Assembly: GCA_036897625.1 (NCBI GenBank)
Contig: JAYMTA010000135.1
Location: 1 to 38,150 of the forward strand
Direction of reading: 5' to 3'
Source: Pelargonium cotyledonis
Taxonomy: Eukaryota; Streptophyta; Magnoliopsida; Geraniales; Geraniaceae
DNA length: 38,150 bases
Made by a program: the position numbers and the translations under genes. Below, piece after piece: positions 12,001 to 22,700 of this stretch. Numbering within the stretch: the first letter of the stretch is position 1; the number at the start of each line of letters is the position of its first letter. The notes under the pieces are model-generated. The model worked only from the letters and a program-made list of their open reading frames with translations. It was not told the origin of the DNA and made no database searches.

Positions 12001-12913
12001 CAAGCGAATCTGCTCTGCAGCACAAGAACTGATAAATCTGGCAATGGACAGAACCACTGTATTGGCTTGCTCTTTTGAGATTTGACAAGATGTGCATGCA
12101 TCTCTGCAAAATATGGATAGGCAAAATGTTAGCTACCTTACAAATTTAGATTATCTGAAAGAAACTCCAAAGCCCTCCTTCACTTAACTGCCAGTACTAA
12201 TTCTATCTCTAAAAACCTCTTCAATATATAATATACCAACACAATAAAATTCTAAAATTTAATGTTTGTGATTGGCGATCCATGGGAACCAAAACCCATA
12301 AACAAACAGACCTAATACAGCATATTCACAATGTACTTATCCCTCATCTCACCCAAAAAAAAAATAATAATAATTCCTTTATCCCTTTCCACTTGCTCAG
12401 TTTCATTAATAAATAACAAATTAGGTTCCTTCCTAATTTTGCATCTCTTTCAATTGCTTCCACTTTGTTTCAAGTTAGACCATTCACTCATACATCATCA
12501 ACGGTCCACTCTAGAGCAGAGCAAATCAACAATTGATAACAACAAAAGTACTGTAGCAAAGAAAACCAACAGGTTCACACAATAGCTACACATATATAGA
12601 ACCCTAAAAAACCGAGAATCTTGAAGTTGGTTGAACCAGAATTTCTGTGATGCGAAAGCTACAGAGACACACTCCGGCACAGTCAATTGGAAACCCTAAT
12701 ACAGTTAAGACAGTGAATTGAAACTTACAGGACATATAGGTAACCGAGAGAGTGGGTGGAGGGGTCGAGTTGGTCGAGGAACGGAGGTAACCGAGTTGAC
12801 TCAGCCCGGAGCGGGTCGTCGGCTTGTTTAAGTATATTGTGCAGGATTGATATGTCTCCGGGGCTGCTAGAGAGGCCCTGGATTTGGGTGATCACTGCTT
12901 CCACCGAACCCAT
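9034..12913 (-). CDS. CSN3: COP9 signalosome subunit 3
   Basis: Eleven exons on the minus strand: 12913-12729, 12103-11988, 11903-11657, 11409-11352, 11241-11152, 10719-10654, 10005-9916, 9823-9665, 9583-9462, 9261-9189 and 9102-9034 (TGA). They give 424 aa, against about 429 in Arabidopsis CSN3. The start [12 protein letters not shown] aligns with the family N-terminus. Recognisable blocks include [17 protein letters not shown], the PCI-domain stretch [15 protein letters not shown], and the C-terminal [11 protein letters not shown]. The subunit is a PCI-domain scaffold of the nuclear COP9 signalosome, which removes NEDD8 from cullins. Arabidopsis mutants are of the fusca type. Exon 2 must use the donor GTATTT at 11987; a second GT two bases further 5' would break the frame. 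It diverges from the phosducin-like gene and converges on TPLATE. Confidence 0.96.
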
Positions 12914-12915
12914 AG

Positions 12916-12933
12916 CTTCTTCTTCTTCTTCTT
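12916..12933 (-). repeat. (AAG)6 repeat directly before the CSN3 start codon
   Basis: Six CTT units on the plus strand read as (AAG)6 on the CSN3 sense strand, ending two bases before the ATG at 12913. GA-rich and AAG-rich trinucleotide repeats are common in plant 5' leaders. Any effect on translation is not shown by the sequence. Confidence 0.85.
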
Positions 12934-13723
12934 GTGGTTTTGGAGAAATGTTAAGAGCACTTCACTGTGCAATGCTCCGGGCGAGTTAGCTACCACTTCT
13001 GTTCTGCAATTAAAAGAAGAAATTGGATGGGCTCAAAAGTGGGTGGAGCTTGAATTTGGGCAAAAACTAATAATACATTAGAGGCTTTAAAAATCAATAC
13101 ACTCAGATAAGTCTAACAAAATAATCAAAAATTTAACTGATTCATGGGTCACTCAGCTAAAAATTAATTTGAAAGTCATGTCTATGTACAATACCACGCG
13201 ATGGCCCCATATTTTCAAATTATTTAGTGAATATACGAAATCATAGTTACGATTTATTAGTTAAAACTCTCAACCAGTATACGAAATAAATGGATGTGGG
13301 CGAGCGTTCCGCACTCACAAATTTATTACGACAAGTACAATTGTCAATTAATAAAGTGTAATCACCTCATTTACATGAATTTATTGACGGAAATGTTCGT
13401 ATTAATAAAATCATAGTTGAGATTCTTATATATTCTACATCAAAAACATTTCTAAAAAATGCATTATAGCATAAAATCTTATCGTGTGAGAGAGTTGGAA
13501 AGTTAAAACCATTAAAATTCGGGGTGCACCATAGAAAAGAATTTAAGTAGTGCCCGTAATCTCAATCATTATTTATTGGCTGAAAATTTAAGTTAAGAGA
13601 CAAATAAAATGAATTTATGCAGATAAATTTAATTGAACGTATACGAGAGTTAACGTCAACTTATTGACCATGTCTATTGCCGAGAGTGCAAGTCACTAAA
13701 CTCCGGAAGCAGGATGCACTAAT

Positions 13724-13930
13724 ATGGCTTTGGGGACTGTTGCCCCCATAAAAAAAAATATTTCACTTAAATTCTTGTATTTATCCATTAAAATTTTAGT
13801 ATTTTTTAAATATTATTTAATAAAATTTAAGCTCTTGCCCACACAATATTTTCATCTTTTGACCTAAGTTTGATGAAAAAATAAATTTTATAATTTGCCC
13901 CAGAGCAAAAATTCTGGATCAGTCACTGTC
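13724..13930. repeat. Probable decayed transposon remnant
   Basis: Very AT-rich core flanked by short motifs such as TTGCCCCCATAAAAA and GCCCCAGAGC, ending near TTCTGGATCAGTCACTG. Similar phrases recur in plant intergenic repeats. I see no clear terminal repeats or target duplication, so this is a low-confidence impression. Confidence 0.25.
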
Positions 13931-13961
13931 CGATTGGGATTTTTATTTTGTCGAATTTAAG

Positions 13962-13969
13962 TATATAAA
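13962..13969 (+). promoter_or_regulatory. TATA box of the phosducin-like gene
   Basis: TATATAAA sits 81 bases before the ATG at 14050. With the usual 30-base spacing this predicts transcription from about 13995-14000 and a leader of about 50 nt. It is the best TATA match in the upstream sequence. Confidence 0.5.
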
Positions 13970-14049
13970 CCAAAAATAAAAAGGAAAGACATTCCTTTGC
14001 CAGAAGCAGTGAAAGGAAGTGAAAACTGAAAAGCATCTAAACGAAAAAA

Positions 14050-16030
14050 ATGGCGGATTACCACTTCGTGTACAAGGATGTAGAAGGAGCATCAACGCAG
14101 TGGGACGATCTCCAGAGGAAGATCGGTAACCTCCCGCCCAAAACCCCATCCTTCAAGCCCGACCCATTCACTCCCGCTCCCGATTCCTTCCCCAAAGACA
14201 AGTCCTGGATCGATAGCAAGAACGAGGACGAGCTCGAAGATCTTGAAGACGACCTCGACGACGACCGCTTCCTCCAAGAATACAGGTTCTCCTTTATCTC
14301 TCTCTCTCCCAGTTATTGTCAATTTTGCATCTTGGGTTGTGCTCATTTTCTCCTCCGATCCGCTTTGGGCTCAGATGAGCAAATCAAGTCAATTCGAAAT
14401 TGAGCCGAGAAAATTGAAGGCTAATCTAGGGATTCATCTGCTCATTGGTTATGTGTATGTTTGGCTTGAAAGATTAAATTTTTTCTTTTGCTATCTCATT
14501 TTGAATTGAAGTTAATGCTCAATTTGGTGTTTATGACTATGAATTTGAACTTGAAGGAGTATAATGTTTTGTATTTAAGATTTGTTAAATCATTATTAGT
14601 TAGGATTTTTCAAAATTGGCTACCTTTGTAGGAAGAAGAGGTTAACAGAGCTGAGAGAAGAGGCTAAAGTTGTAAGGTTTGGATCCGTTATCCCCATTTC
14701 GGGATCTGATTTTGTTCGGGAGGTGTCGCAAGCTCCACCAGATGTTTGGGTTGTTGTTATTCTCTACAAGGATGGGTACTATTATTTCACACATTTGATT
14801 TATGTCATCATTTTGCTGAGTCCCAATTAATACTCATGTGTTCATTTCATAAATAGCATAAATTTTGTTCTGTTTTTTTTCTTTCTCATAGGATCCAACA
14901 GTGTGGGATTTTGATGGGATGCTTGGAAGAGCTGGCAACAAGATATCCAGCTACAAAATTTGTTAAAATAATATCGACAGACTGCATTCCTAATTACCCG
15001 GATCAAAATCTTCCTACCCTTTTGGTATACAACAACGGTGCAGTGAAAGCAAATTATGTGGGCTTGCATACTTTTGGCCGGAGATGCACACCTGAAGGTA
15101 TTATATCGCACACTTATTTGGCAGCATCCTATTCTGATTTATAAGAACTGCACTTTTTTTGCCATCATTTGTATATGTATGATACTAATGGATATATTCT
15201 GTGAAATAAAACCAGTTTGTTTTTGTGGGAATATGTTACTTTTATACTTTACTCATGTGTTTATTAGTTTTTCTATGTCCAAAAATGAGTGCCCACTTTC
15301 CATTTTGGTTAGATAGTTAGTTAGTTATGCATGAATTACCAACAATATACATAAGATGAGATAGTAGAAGCTCATTAGCTTGTTACAGCAAGAGCATATG
15401 GGCGTGCGCATGAGGGAGAATATCCAACTTTATCCAACTTATCCTTAATTAGTTAGAAGCTCATGAGCTTGGTACTACAAGAGCATATGGGTGCATAAGG
15501 GAGAAGGTCCTACCCTATTCAACATATTCTCTATTTTTACAAAAATGGGAAGTGGACACCCATTATGGGGGACAGAGGGAGTATCTCATTTTTTTCTTCT
15601 TCACCTATAGCTGTAATGTTTTCTCATTAAACACTATATGAATTTGTTAATCTCATACATGTATGAATATCTTCTCTGGATCATATCTCTGAACCATAGA
15701 AGAATATTAGTTCTGTTGCTTGATTCCTTTAGTTTTTCATTAGTATCATGAGATGCAGTTCTGTGGTAGTACCTGACATCTTAATATCTCAAACCTGCTG
15801 ACTTTCCTTGCACCTTTTATTTATGTATCGTGCCTTGTTTGAAATTGTATCTGCATTCTTTAAAAATAATAGGTGTTGCTCTGGTTCTCTGCCAATCTGA
15901 TCCTGTGCTTAATGATGGCCAAAGTGGGGGTGATCCTTCAAGACAAGCTGTCATTGAAGGAGAGCGAAGAAGGTTTATAGAGAAGATTGTGGCAGAGCAT
16001 GAAGATAAAGATGGATATTCAAGTGACTAG
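14050..16030 (+). CDS. Phosducin-like protein (PDCL3/VIAF type), thioredoxin-fold co-chaperone
   Basis: Four exons: 14050-14285, 14632-14775, 14892-15097 and 15873-16030 (TAG), giving 247 aa in one continuous frame with GT-AG introns. The N-terminus M-A-D-Y-H-F-V-Y-K-D-V-E-G is typical of the plant proteins. An acidic helix E-L-E-D-L-E-D-D-L-D-D-D-R-F-L follows at about 61-75. A thioredoxin-like domain (about 90-235) carries V-W-V-V-V-I-L-Y-K-D-G and F-V-K-I-I-S-T-D-C-I-P-N-Y-P. It lacks a C-x-x-C active site, as expected for phosducins, which are not redox enzymes. Animal and yeast relatives bind the cytosolic chaperonin CCT and assist folding of actin or tubulin; the plant role is inferred from them. 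Exon 1 is GC-rich relative to later exons. The third intron (15098-15872) contains a MITE. Divergent from CSN3, convergent with the kleisin gene. Confidence 0.93.
15267..15581. mobile_element. Stowaway-like MITE in intron 3 of the phosducin-like gene
   Basis: The right end reads on the minus strand as TA then CTCCCTCTGTCCCCC, followed by CACTTCCCATTTTT. The left end after TA (15265-15266) is a degenerate version containing TATGTCC and CACTTTCCATTTT. TA flanks both ends, as expected for Tc1/mariner-derived Stowaway elements. It is about 315 bp long with no coding capacity. The left terminus is poorly conserved, so the exact start is uncertain. Confidence 0.6.
15363..15505. repeat. Imperfect direct repeat inside the MITE
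   Basis: Two units of about 55 bp (15363-15420 and 15452-15505) share AGAAGCTCAT, AGCTTG, CAAGAGCATATGGG and GGGAGAA in the same order. They lie in the middle of the element, so the element either grew by internal duplication or captured a duplicated segment. Confidence 0.7.
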
Positions 16031-16795
16031 GAACTTATATTCACAAGAGAAAAAGTTAAGTTATAAGAAATCGAGCTGTCGTGTTGCGCGACTTGTGTGT
16101 GCTCATTACTATGAGCAGAATTTTTCTTTCTTGTTCATCACAATAACCTTTGGCATTTGTAAAATTTATGAGGTAGAGGGTTTTGTTAAACATTCAATGG
16201 TGTGAAACTGTACTCAGTAACCTGCAAACGTTTGGTAAACGTATGCTTCACTTTGTTGCGACAAAATCTTGCTGGGTTTGTCACATCGGAGAGTAGTTAC
16301 GGAAACTGCTTTGAGAATTCTCTTCACTCTGTTACTTTCAAGCTTCCAGTAGGCTTTGCAATTTTGACTATTTTACAAGCAATTATTATCAATTTGAGAT
16401 TAATTAGCATAAGAAGTATACTGATGAGAATCAATAGATCAAAAGAGCGTACGAAACCGTTCGATGAAATGAAATCATTTCTCGTAGAGGCAGCATCGCA
16501 TTTAAAGGATGATAACTGGAACAAGCACATTGATAGCCATTCGGTGCATACATTCTATCAAAAAACCAGCTGTTGTATCATAATTTGACAATCCATCTAA
16601 TATCATTGAAAGGTCATTTTTTTCCCATCCGAATGTATAAAAGAAAGAAACGAAAAGAAGCTAGTCCATATGATATGCCTTAGCCAACTCGGCGTATACT
16701 TCAACAAATAAAACCCCAGTATGGTTCTCATTGACATGGCTGTGGTTAGTATATACAGGCAGTCTAACTATCTTTGTGCAATAAATACTCCTAAC
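16031..16795. other. Convergent spacer between the phosducin-like gene and the kleisin gene
   Basis: Should hold the two 3' UTRs. A 128-codon open frame at 16202-16588 (+) ends in a C-C-I-I-I tail but has no recognisable domain and starts 172 bases after the stop of the upstream gene. I treat it as chance. Nothing else is recognised. Confidence 0.5.
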
Positions 16796-19700
16796 CTACA
16801 ACTTTTGATGAGCTCCGCAGAACTGTTCCCATTTCAGGAGTCTCTGAATGTGAATGTCTCCATAAGCACAGTCTTGTTCCATACCAATGTATCCTCTACT
16901 TTTCAAAACCTGCATTATTTTCCAGGAACAGTTATGATAAGGTTCTAAGAGTCTGAACAAGTTTTTGTTTCAAAAAGAGAATAAAAATGCTGATATTGTC
17001 CAGCCTTAATTGGCAGGAGAAGGTGCAATTACAAAATAATGATACTAGTATACAACTACTATGCATGCTTCAACCAATGTTTCTAAACCCCTTCCAACTA
17101 TTGCAATATCATAAGGGAACACACCAGTATCTCGTAGAACAGTTTTGCGCTGTCTTTCCTGGTTTTTCCATTTAGAATCTGCGACAAGCTCACTGTTTCC
17201 TTTCCTGGGCTTTGTTTTAGTATACTCGCAATTCTGTAATTAAAAAAACAACTTGAAACCGGATTTGGCAAAAAAGTGAAAGAATGAGCATTTAATATAA
17301 AGGAGAGATGTAGAAGCCCTATCCTTTTACCTAGTTCTTCCTGGTGATACATCTACAGTCAACAAAAGGTTTAGATAAGATTTCCATGTGAGGCATAACC
17401 ATGAAATATGTAATACCATGCTAGGCACCTAAGATCAATGAAAAATATGTTCTTACCCAATTCTTGGTTATCGTTATATCTTGAAGTGATCTCCTGAGGC
17501 AGTGAAAAGAGGAGAGGAAAATCTTAATAACATAATCAATCAATCTTCAGCATTGTCCAAACAGCAACAAAGAAAAATAGAGATAAATAAAAGTAATACT
17601 TGAACCAATTACAGTGGCTTATATTGTATTTATAACTTTAGAAAGCCGGCTTTGATGTAATACATGCCTGTTCAGGACCTTTCACTCGGTGCAGTTCGAG
17701 CTTACCACGACAAAAAATAAATCAAACACACCGTAACACTACTTGTGTGTGAATATTGAAAGAAAGTTGAAGATTGATATGTCATTACGACCAAGTTCAT
17801 AGCTCATGTGTACTTGATACACTGTCCCATGTGCATGTGGATGTTATATCGCTACCATAATAAATGTTCGCTCATCATAAAACTAATTATAAAAAACATT
17901 GTATAGGTTATACCTCATTCATCAGGTTGATATCATGTTCTTGATTCTCACATGGTGTCGTATCATTCTCTGTACCTTCACACAAACTTGCAGGTCTTAC
18001 TCCATCAGAGTTGATGGAAAAACACTTTCTGGCAGTCTCAACTGATCTCATTGATGGTGTTTGTCGAATAGGTGTTTCTGGAGCAATTTGTGTTTCCTCT
18101 ATAAATCCACCAGGTGGAGATTCTGGCACATTTAGTTGTCTGGGAGTTTCCACTGTTTCAACAGATTCTGGGATTTTTGCAGAAGCTTCTACAGTTTCAA
18201 CAGATTCTGGAAACTCTTCAGGAGCTTTTATAACTTCAATAAATTCTGGGATCTCTAATTTTTTTTCGCAGAACAGCAACCTAAGCTCAACTGAAGGACC
18301 TGCAGATAATGTGGTTAAAATTGAACAAAGTTCATGAACCATATATGGGGACCATGGATCAGTAACAGCCAACTTACAACTATGCAGAGGCTCTAGGATA
18401 CTCTGGGGGAGACTGGAAAGCTTCTGGGCTTTCCAGGCAGCAAGAGCACTATATGGAACTTTCCTCCTTCTTGACACCAAATTACTTGGGTTGTCAATGA
18501 TTTTCTTAATTGCCCTGGAAAAATTGAAGAAAAGCTACATGAAGTAAGATCAGCATTTGATTTTGCGTTGTTTCAGTTGCTTGCTACACTATCAGTCCAT
18601 TCTCTGAGGTGATCAAAGTTGGAGGTGCTTAAATATGTCACAATAGTAAATCCACGACAGATTATTCTAAAAACTGAAAGATTGTATGTGCAACATACAA
18701 GAGTGCAATCAATGAGTTCACAAAATGAACAGTAAAAATGAGTGTGTAAATGATTTGAAGAAACGGGCCTTCTCAAACTAAGGTCAAATTATTGTGTTGG
18801 GGATGTATCCAAATAAGGTAATGATCCGTTTAGATTCTTGGATTTGTTTTGAAAACATAGATTTAAGCCAAATACAATGTTTGTATGACCAAAAAACATG
18901 GATTTAGATTTCGCTCAAATCCAATAGGATTCAGAACATGCAAACAACATGGGATTTTGACTCTTACTAAATCAGGAATTTTCTTACCGGACAAAACTTT
19001 AGATTTGTTACTTGCATGACTAGTGGGGAGCCTGGCTTCCAGACAGCCCACTCTACATAACTTCTTCTTTTTTTGCTAGATAATTCCAGAGTAATCGCAT
19101 CATGGTTCATATAAATAAAAAATGGTAGGAGATTAAAAGTATGGTGATAATGATAATGAAGTTAGTAAAACTTATTATTCAAAAACATTAAATTCTCATT
19201 CAACATGGATTTCATTTATTTAAATTGTAAAATGCACAACCAGAGAATTATTTGCTATAATATTGCAATCATCAATGTACTCTATTCACACTGCCTTCTA
19301 TTATGTAGTAGAACATATCATGCTGATCCTACACTTATACCTATTATAATTAAAGTGTCCAAACTAAATCACAAAGTCTATTCACACTTCTATATATTAG
19401 CAATCAAACACATTTAAAATTTTCGAAGTGGTAGAATCAAGTGAGATAAATCAATGCATACTTATTTGACAACACCACTGGATCATCAATGATGCATTTT
19501 CTTTTCCTTTTCCGGGTAGGCTCCCTAGCAGTTGGTGTTGGAAGAACCAAGAAGTTCGGTGTGGTACAACCTGGATTGAGTGAGGAACTAGTGTAAGCGA
19601 TAAACTTAGAAAGGATGATAGCTCCACTAGGAACTACAATTTTAACTCCTACGTTCAGCTAGATTTTGTGAAGCATAAAATAGAAGGGCTTGGGAGCTTG

Positions 19701-22700
19701 ATTAGAGAAAGGATAACAAAGTTTGGACGAACTATCCAACTCAGAATATTGAGCATTGAAGGACCCTCCTCCATAAAGTAGACTCAGCAGTAACATATCT
19801 AGGATATGCAACAGAAGCTACAAAACACAAATCTTGACATTGATCTTTTGAAAATGTTGTACCTGAAGGATCTGGAAACTTGGACATAGGAGTTCCATCA
19901 AGGGTGACAGACAATGGTTGATCTTCTGTACTAATATGACACCTCATGTCCTCTGATGATGTCATTTCTGTATCCTTTATCTGCAGTGCATTAGTGAGAT
20001 GATTGCATTCATCATGGTGTCTAACGGTCTCTGGATGTTCTTCCTCGGACCTATAAGAGAATTCTGCCCTAGGAAACTCTTCCTGACGGAATGTAACATC
20101 TTGAAGCTTCTCTATACTTGCTAGTAAGCTGCTGAGATTAGTATCATCCTCAGTAATCTGACAGAAATCACTTTCTAAAAGAGTCACTTCTGGAATTTGT
20201 ATCTGCCCTTCATTGTTCACATGATCTTTACTAAATGGTTTAAGAAGGTCTGGAGGTTTCTTACAGAACCCAGTATGTGACTCGTGGTTCAAGCAGTCTT
20301 CTTGAGAGAATACACAGTCTACAAGTTTATCCATGCTCATTTCCATGTGATTTTGAGCTCCTAAAACTATCTCCTCTCCATCAGTGTGATGATTTACATT
20401 AAATGTTTCAACAAGAACTGGAGGTTCTTCCTCAATCCCATAAAACTTCTCAATGTTCAGGCACTCTTCTTGAGAGAACCTAATGTCTCGAAGTTTTTCC
20501 AAGCTTGCTTCTAAGTTGCTTAGATTGAGCGATGTGCCTTCATTGTTGTTCATCATATGTGAGGAAAGAACACTGTAAGAATATTAATGAAAAGCATTTT
20601 AAAATCCAGTAAAACCCAAAATTAAAAGAGAAAATAAAACACATAAGATATTTAGGAGACAAACAAATGGCATCTGTTGAACATACTCCTCAGCAGGACA
20701 ATCAACGAGTAAGCAAGAATCTTGACTGGCTGCATCGAACTCAAATTGATACTGCAAAATTTAAATAAATAATTATAATAAAATATAGGAAACTGAGTTC
20801 CTGAAATTGCATCTGCTAACATTTGACTATCAGTACAAATTATTTGCTCTAAACAAAGATAGCAAAAGTTGAAAACAGAAGGAAGTGTCAGGCCATACTT
20901 GACTGAAAAAAATGAGGCTGAACTTAGTTCTACCTCTATCCTGCCTTTAGATCAAAACATACAGGAATCATATCCCTTTTCAGTTCATGATTTGATAATT
21001 CAGGATGGACTCACCCAAGCGTTCAGAGAATTTAGATATGGCCGCTGCTATGGCAGTCATATCTCCAAATGGAATATATTTACTATTTTGTTTATGCTAA
21101 AACAATTCTTACAATTTACTTATAGGTTGAAAATTACAGAGAGTGCGGTACTATTCGATCTAAGTTCTCCATGAAGACAAAGCACTGATACTCTCTGAAT
21201 GAAGTAGAAGACAAAGCACATAAAGTAAGGCAAGATCTTGGCATGCTATAACATACATAACAAATTACATGTATCCCATTCAATTCCAGTTCTAATAGCC
21301 AGATTTTTATCATTATTCAAGAATTGATACTCTCTAAATTCCTTTTGTTACTTGTATACATGTAAAACAAATTCTAGAAACTTTGAGGTTGCACCAGCAA
21401 GTTGGTAACATGTTTATGAAATGAAGTGGTTACAGATAATATCAAATGAAGAATGCCTGAACATGCATGGGGACTGATCCTATGAAATGAGGTGGTTTAG
21501 GATAATAGAAAATAGCATATCAGTCTAAGATAAAATCTTACAGGCAGGAGAAGGTGGAAAGAACTCGTATGGGAACTGGTAAAAGCCAAAATGAGATATT
21601 GGATTGGATTGGTTTTGTTGAGAAACTAGTCATAAACTGAATATGCTATAATTGTTATGTCCTCAATCGAGTTTCAAATAAAAAGCTATTACATAACTGT
21701 TTATTTGGATTGGAGAACATCAATAGAGTATATCCTGCAAGACTTTAAAAAGTTGGGCTTTCCACATTGATAATTATTTAGTTACATATTTTTCATGATT
21801 GTGTACCTTATCTAGGGAAAACTGCATCATTCCCTCACTCTTCCATGCACTATCTGTAAATAATGCCAAATTACATGATACATCACAAGTGATGAGCAAT
21901 AACAAAGCATTTAAAGGAGCTCTAATACCTTTTAGTGTGATTGCTTCATTAGGCATCACATTGCTTCTGTAGGTAGGAGAAGAAAACAAATCAAAAAGAC
22001 TCAACGATAGCCAGAATAATACTAACCATTCAAATCTCAATTATTTGACCATAAAGCTTACCCACTGGTATCATCAAGGATGTCCAGTTCAAAAGCATCA
22101 AGCTCAAACCTGTCCGGTAGAGTAATAGAGTAATAATGTGCACACACAGTGCCTGAATGTGAACTCTCTTTTTTACTAAAGAATTCACTGATTCTAGTAA
22201 GAACCTCTTGGCAGTCATTAAACATATATCCAACCTTTCTGGATTGTATTCTGACAACACCAAGAAGAAGATAGGCTAACACTCTGTATGTGACGACACC
22301 AAAATCATCTTCCAACATTTTATCTGCACAAGGAAAGAAAACAAAGGTCAAAACATAAAGAAGATCAGAAATTCATGGTTATATTTCTTTTTTATCAGCA
22401 AGAAAATACTCATATATGTAATGATAATAGTCATAGTTGAAGTAAGATTAGTCCAAACAGTCAAAGTATGTAACTATCCCAGGGACATCGGTTATATCCT
22501 AATCATCATGAAAATACGTTGTAAATTCATATTTTGGGACAAATAACAAAACAACAACAACAACCAAGTAACTTCCCAAACAATGAAGGGGTCATCTAAA
22601 TGAATCTTTTAACAAAACTCTCTGAGCTCTTCTACTCTCATTCTCCTCATACACTCTATCCTATCTAATGATATCTCCTATGTTAAGCCAAATGCTATTA

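Larger units (their letters stand above)
12914..14049. other. Divergent intergenic region between CSN3 and the phosducin-like gene
   Basis: Contains both promoters and 5' leaders. No exon is seen. On the CSN3 side there is a purine-rich repeat next to the start codon. On the other side there is a TATA box at 13962-13969. Between about 13700 and 13930 the sequence looks like a decayed dispersed repeat. Confidence 0.6.

Noticed and set aside
16202..16588. 128-codon frame ending C-C-I-I-I in the convergent spacer
   Set aside because: The C-terminus looks like a prenylation tail, but the body has no GTPase or other motif and the region is best read as 3' UTR; one transcript map would settle it.
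18011..18337. 108-codon plus-strand frame opposite the kleisin exon 8
   Set aside because: Repetitive S-T-D-S-G product is the mirror of the 39-bp coding repeats.
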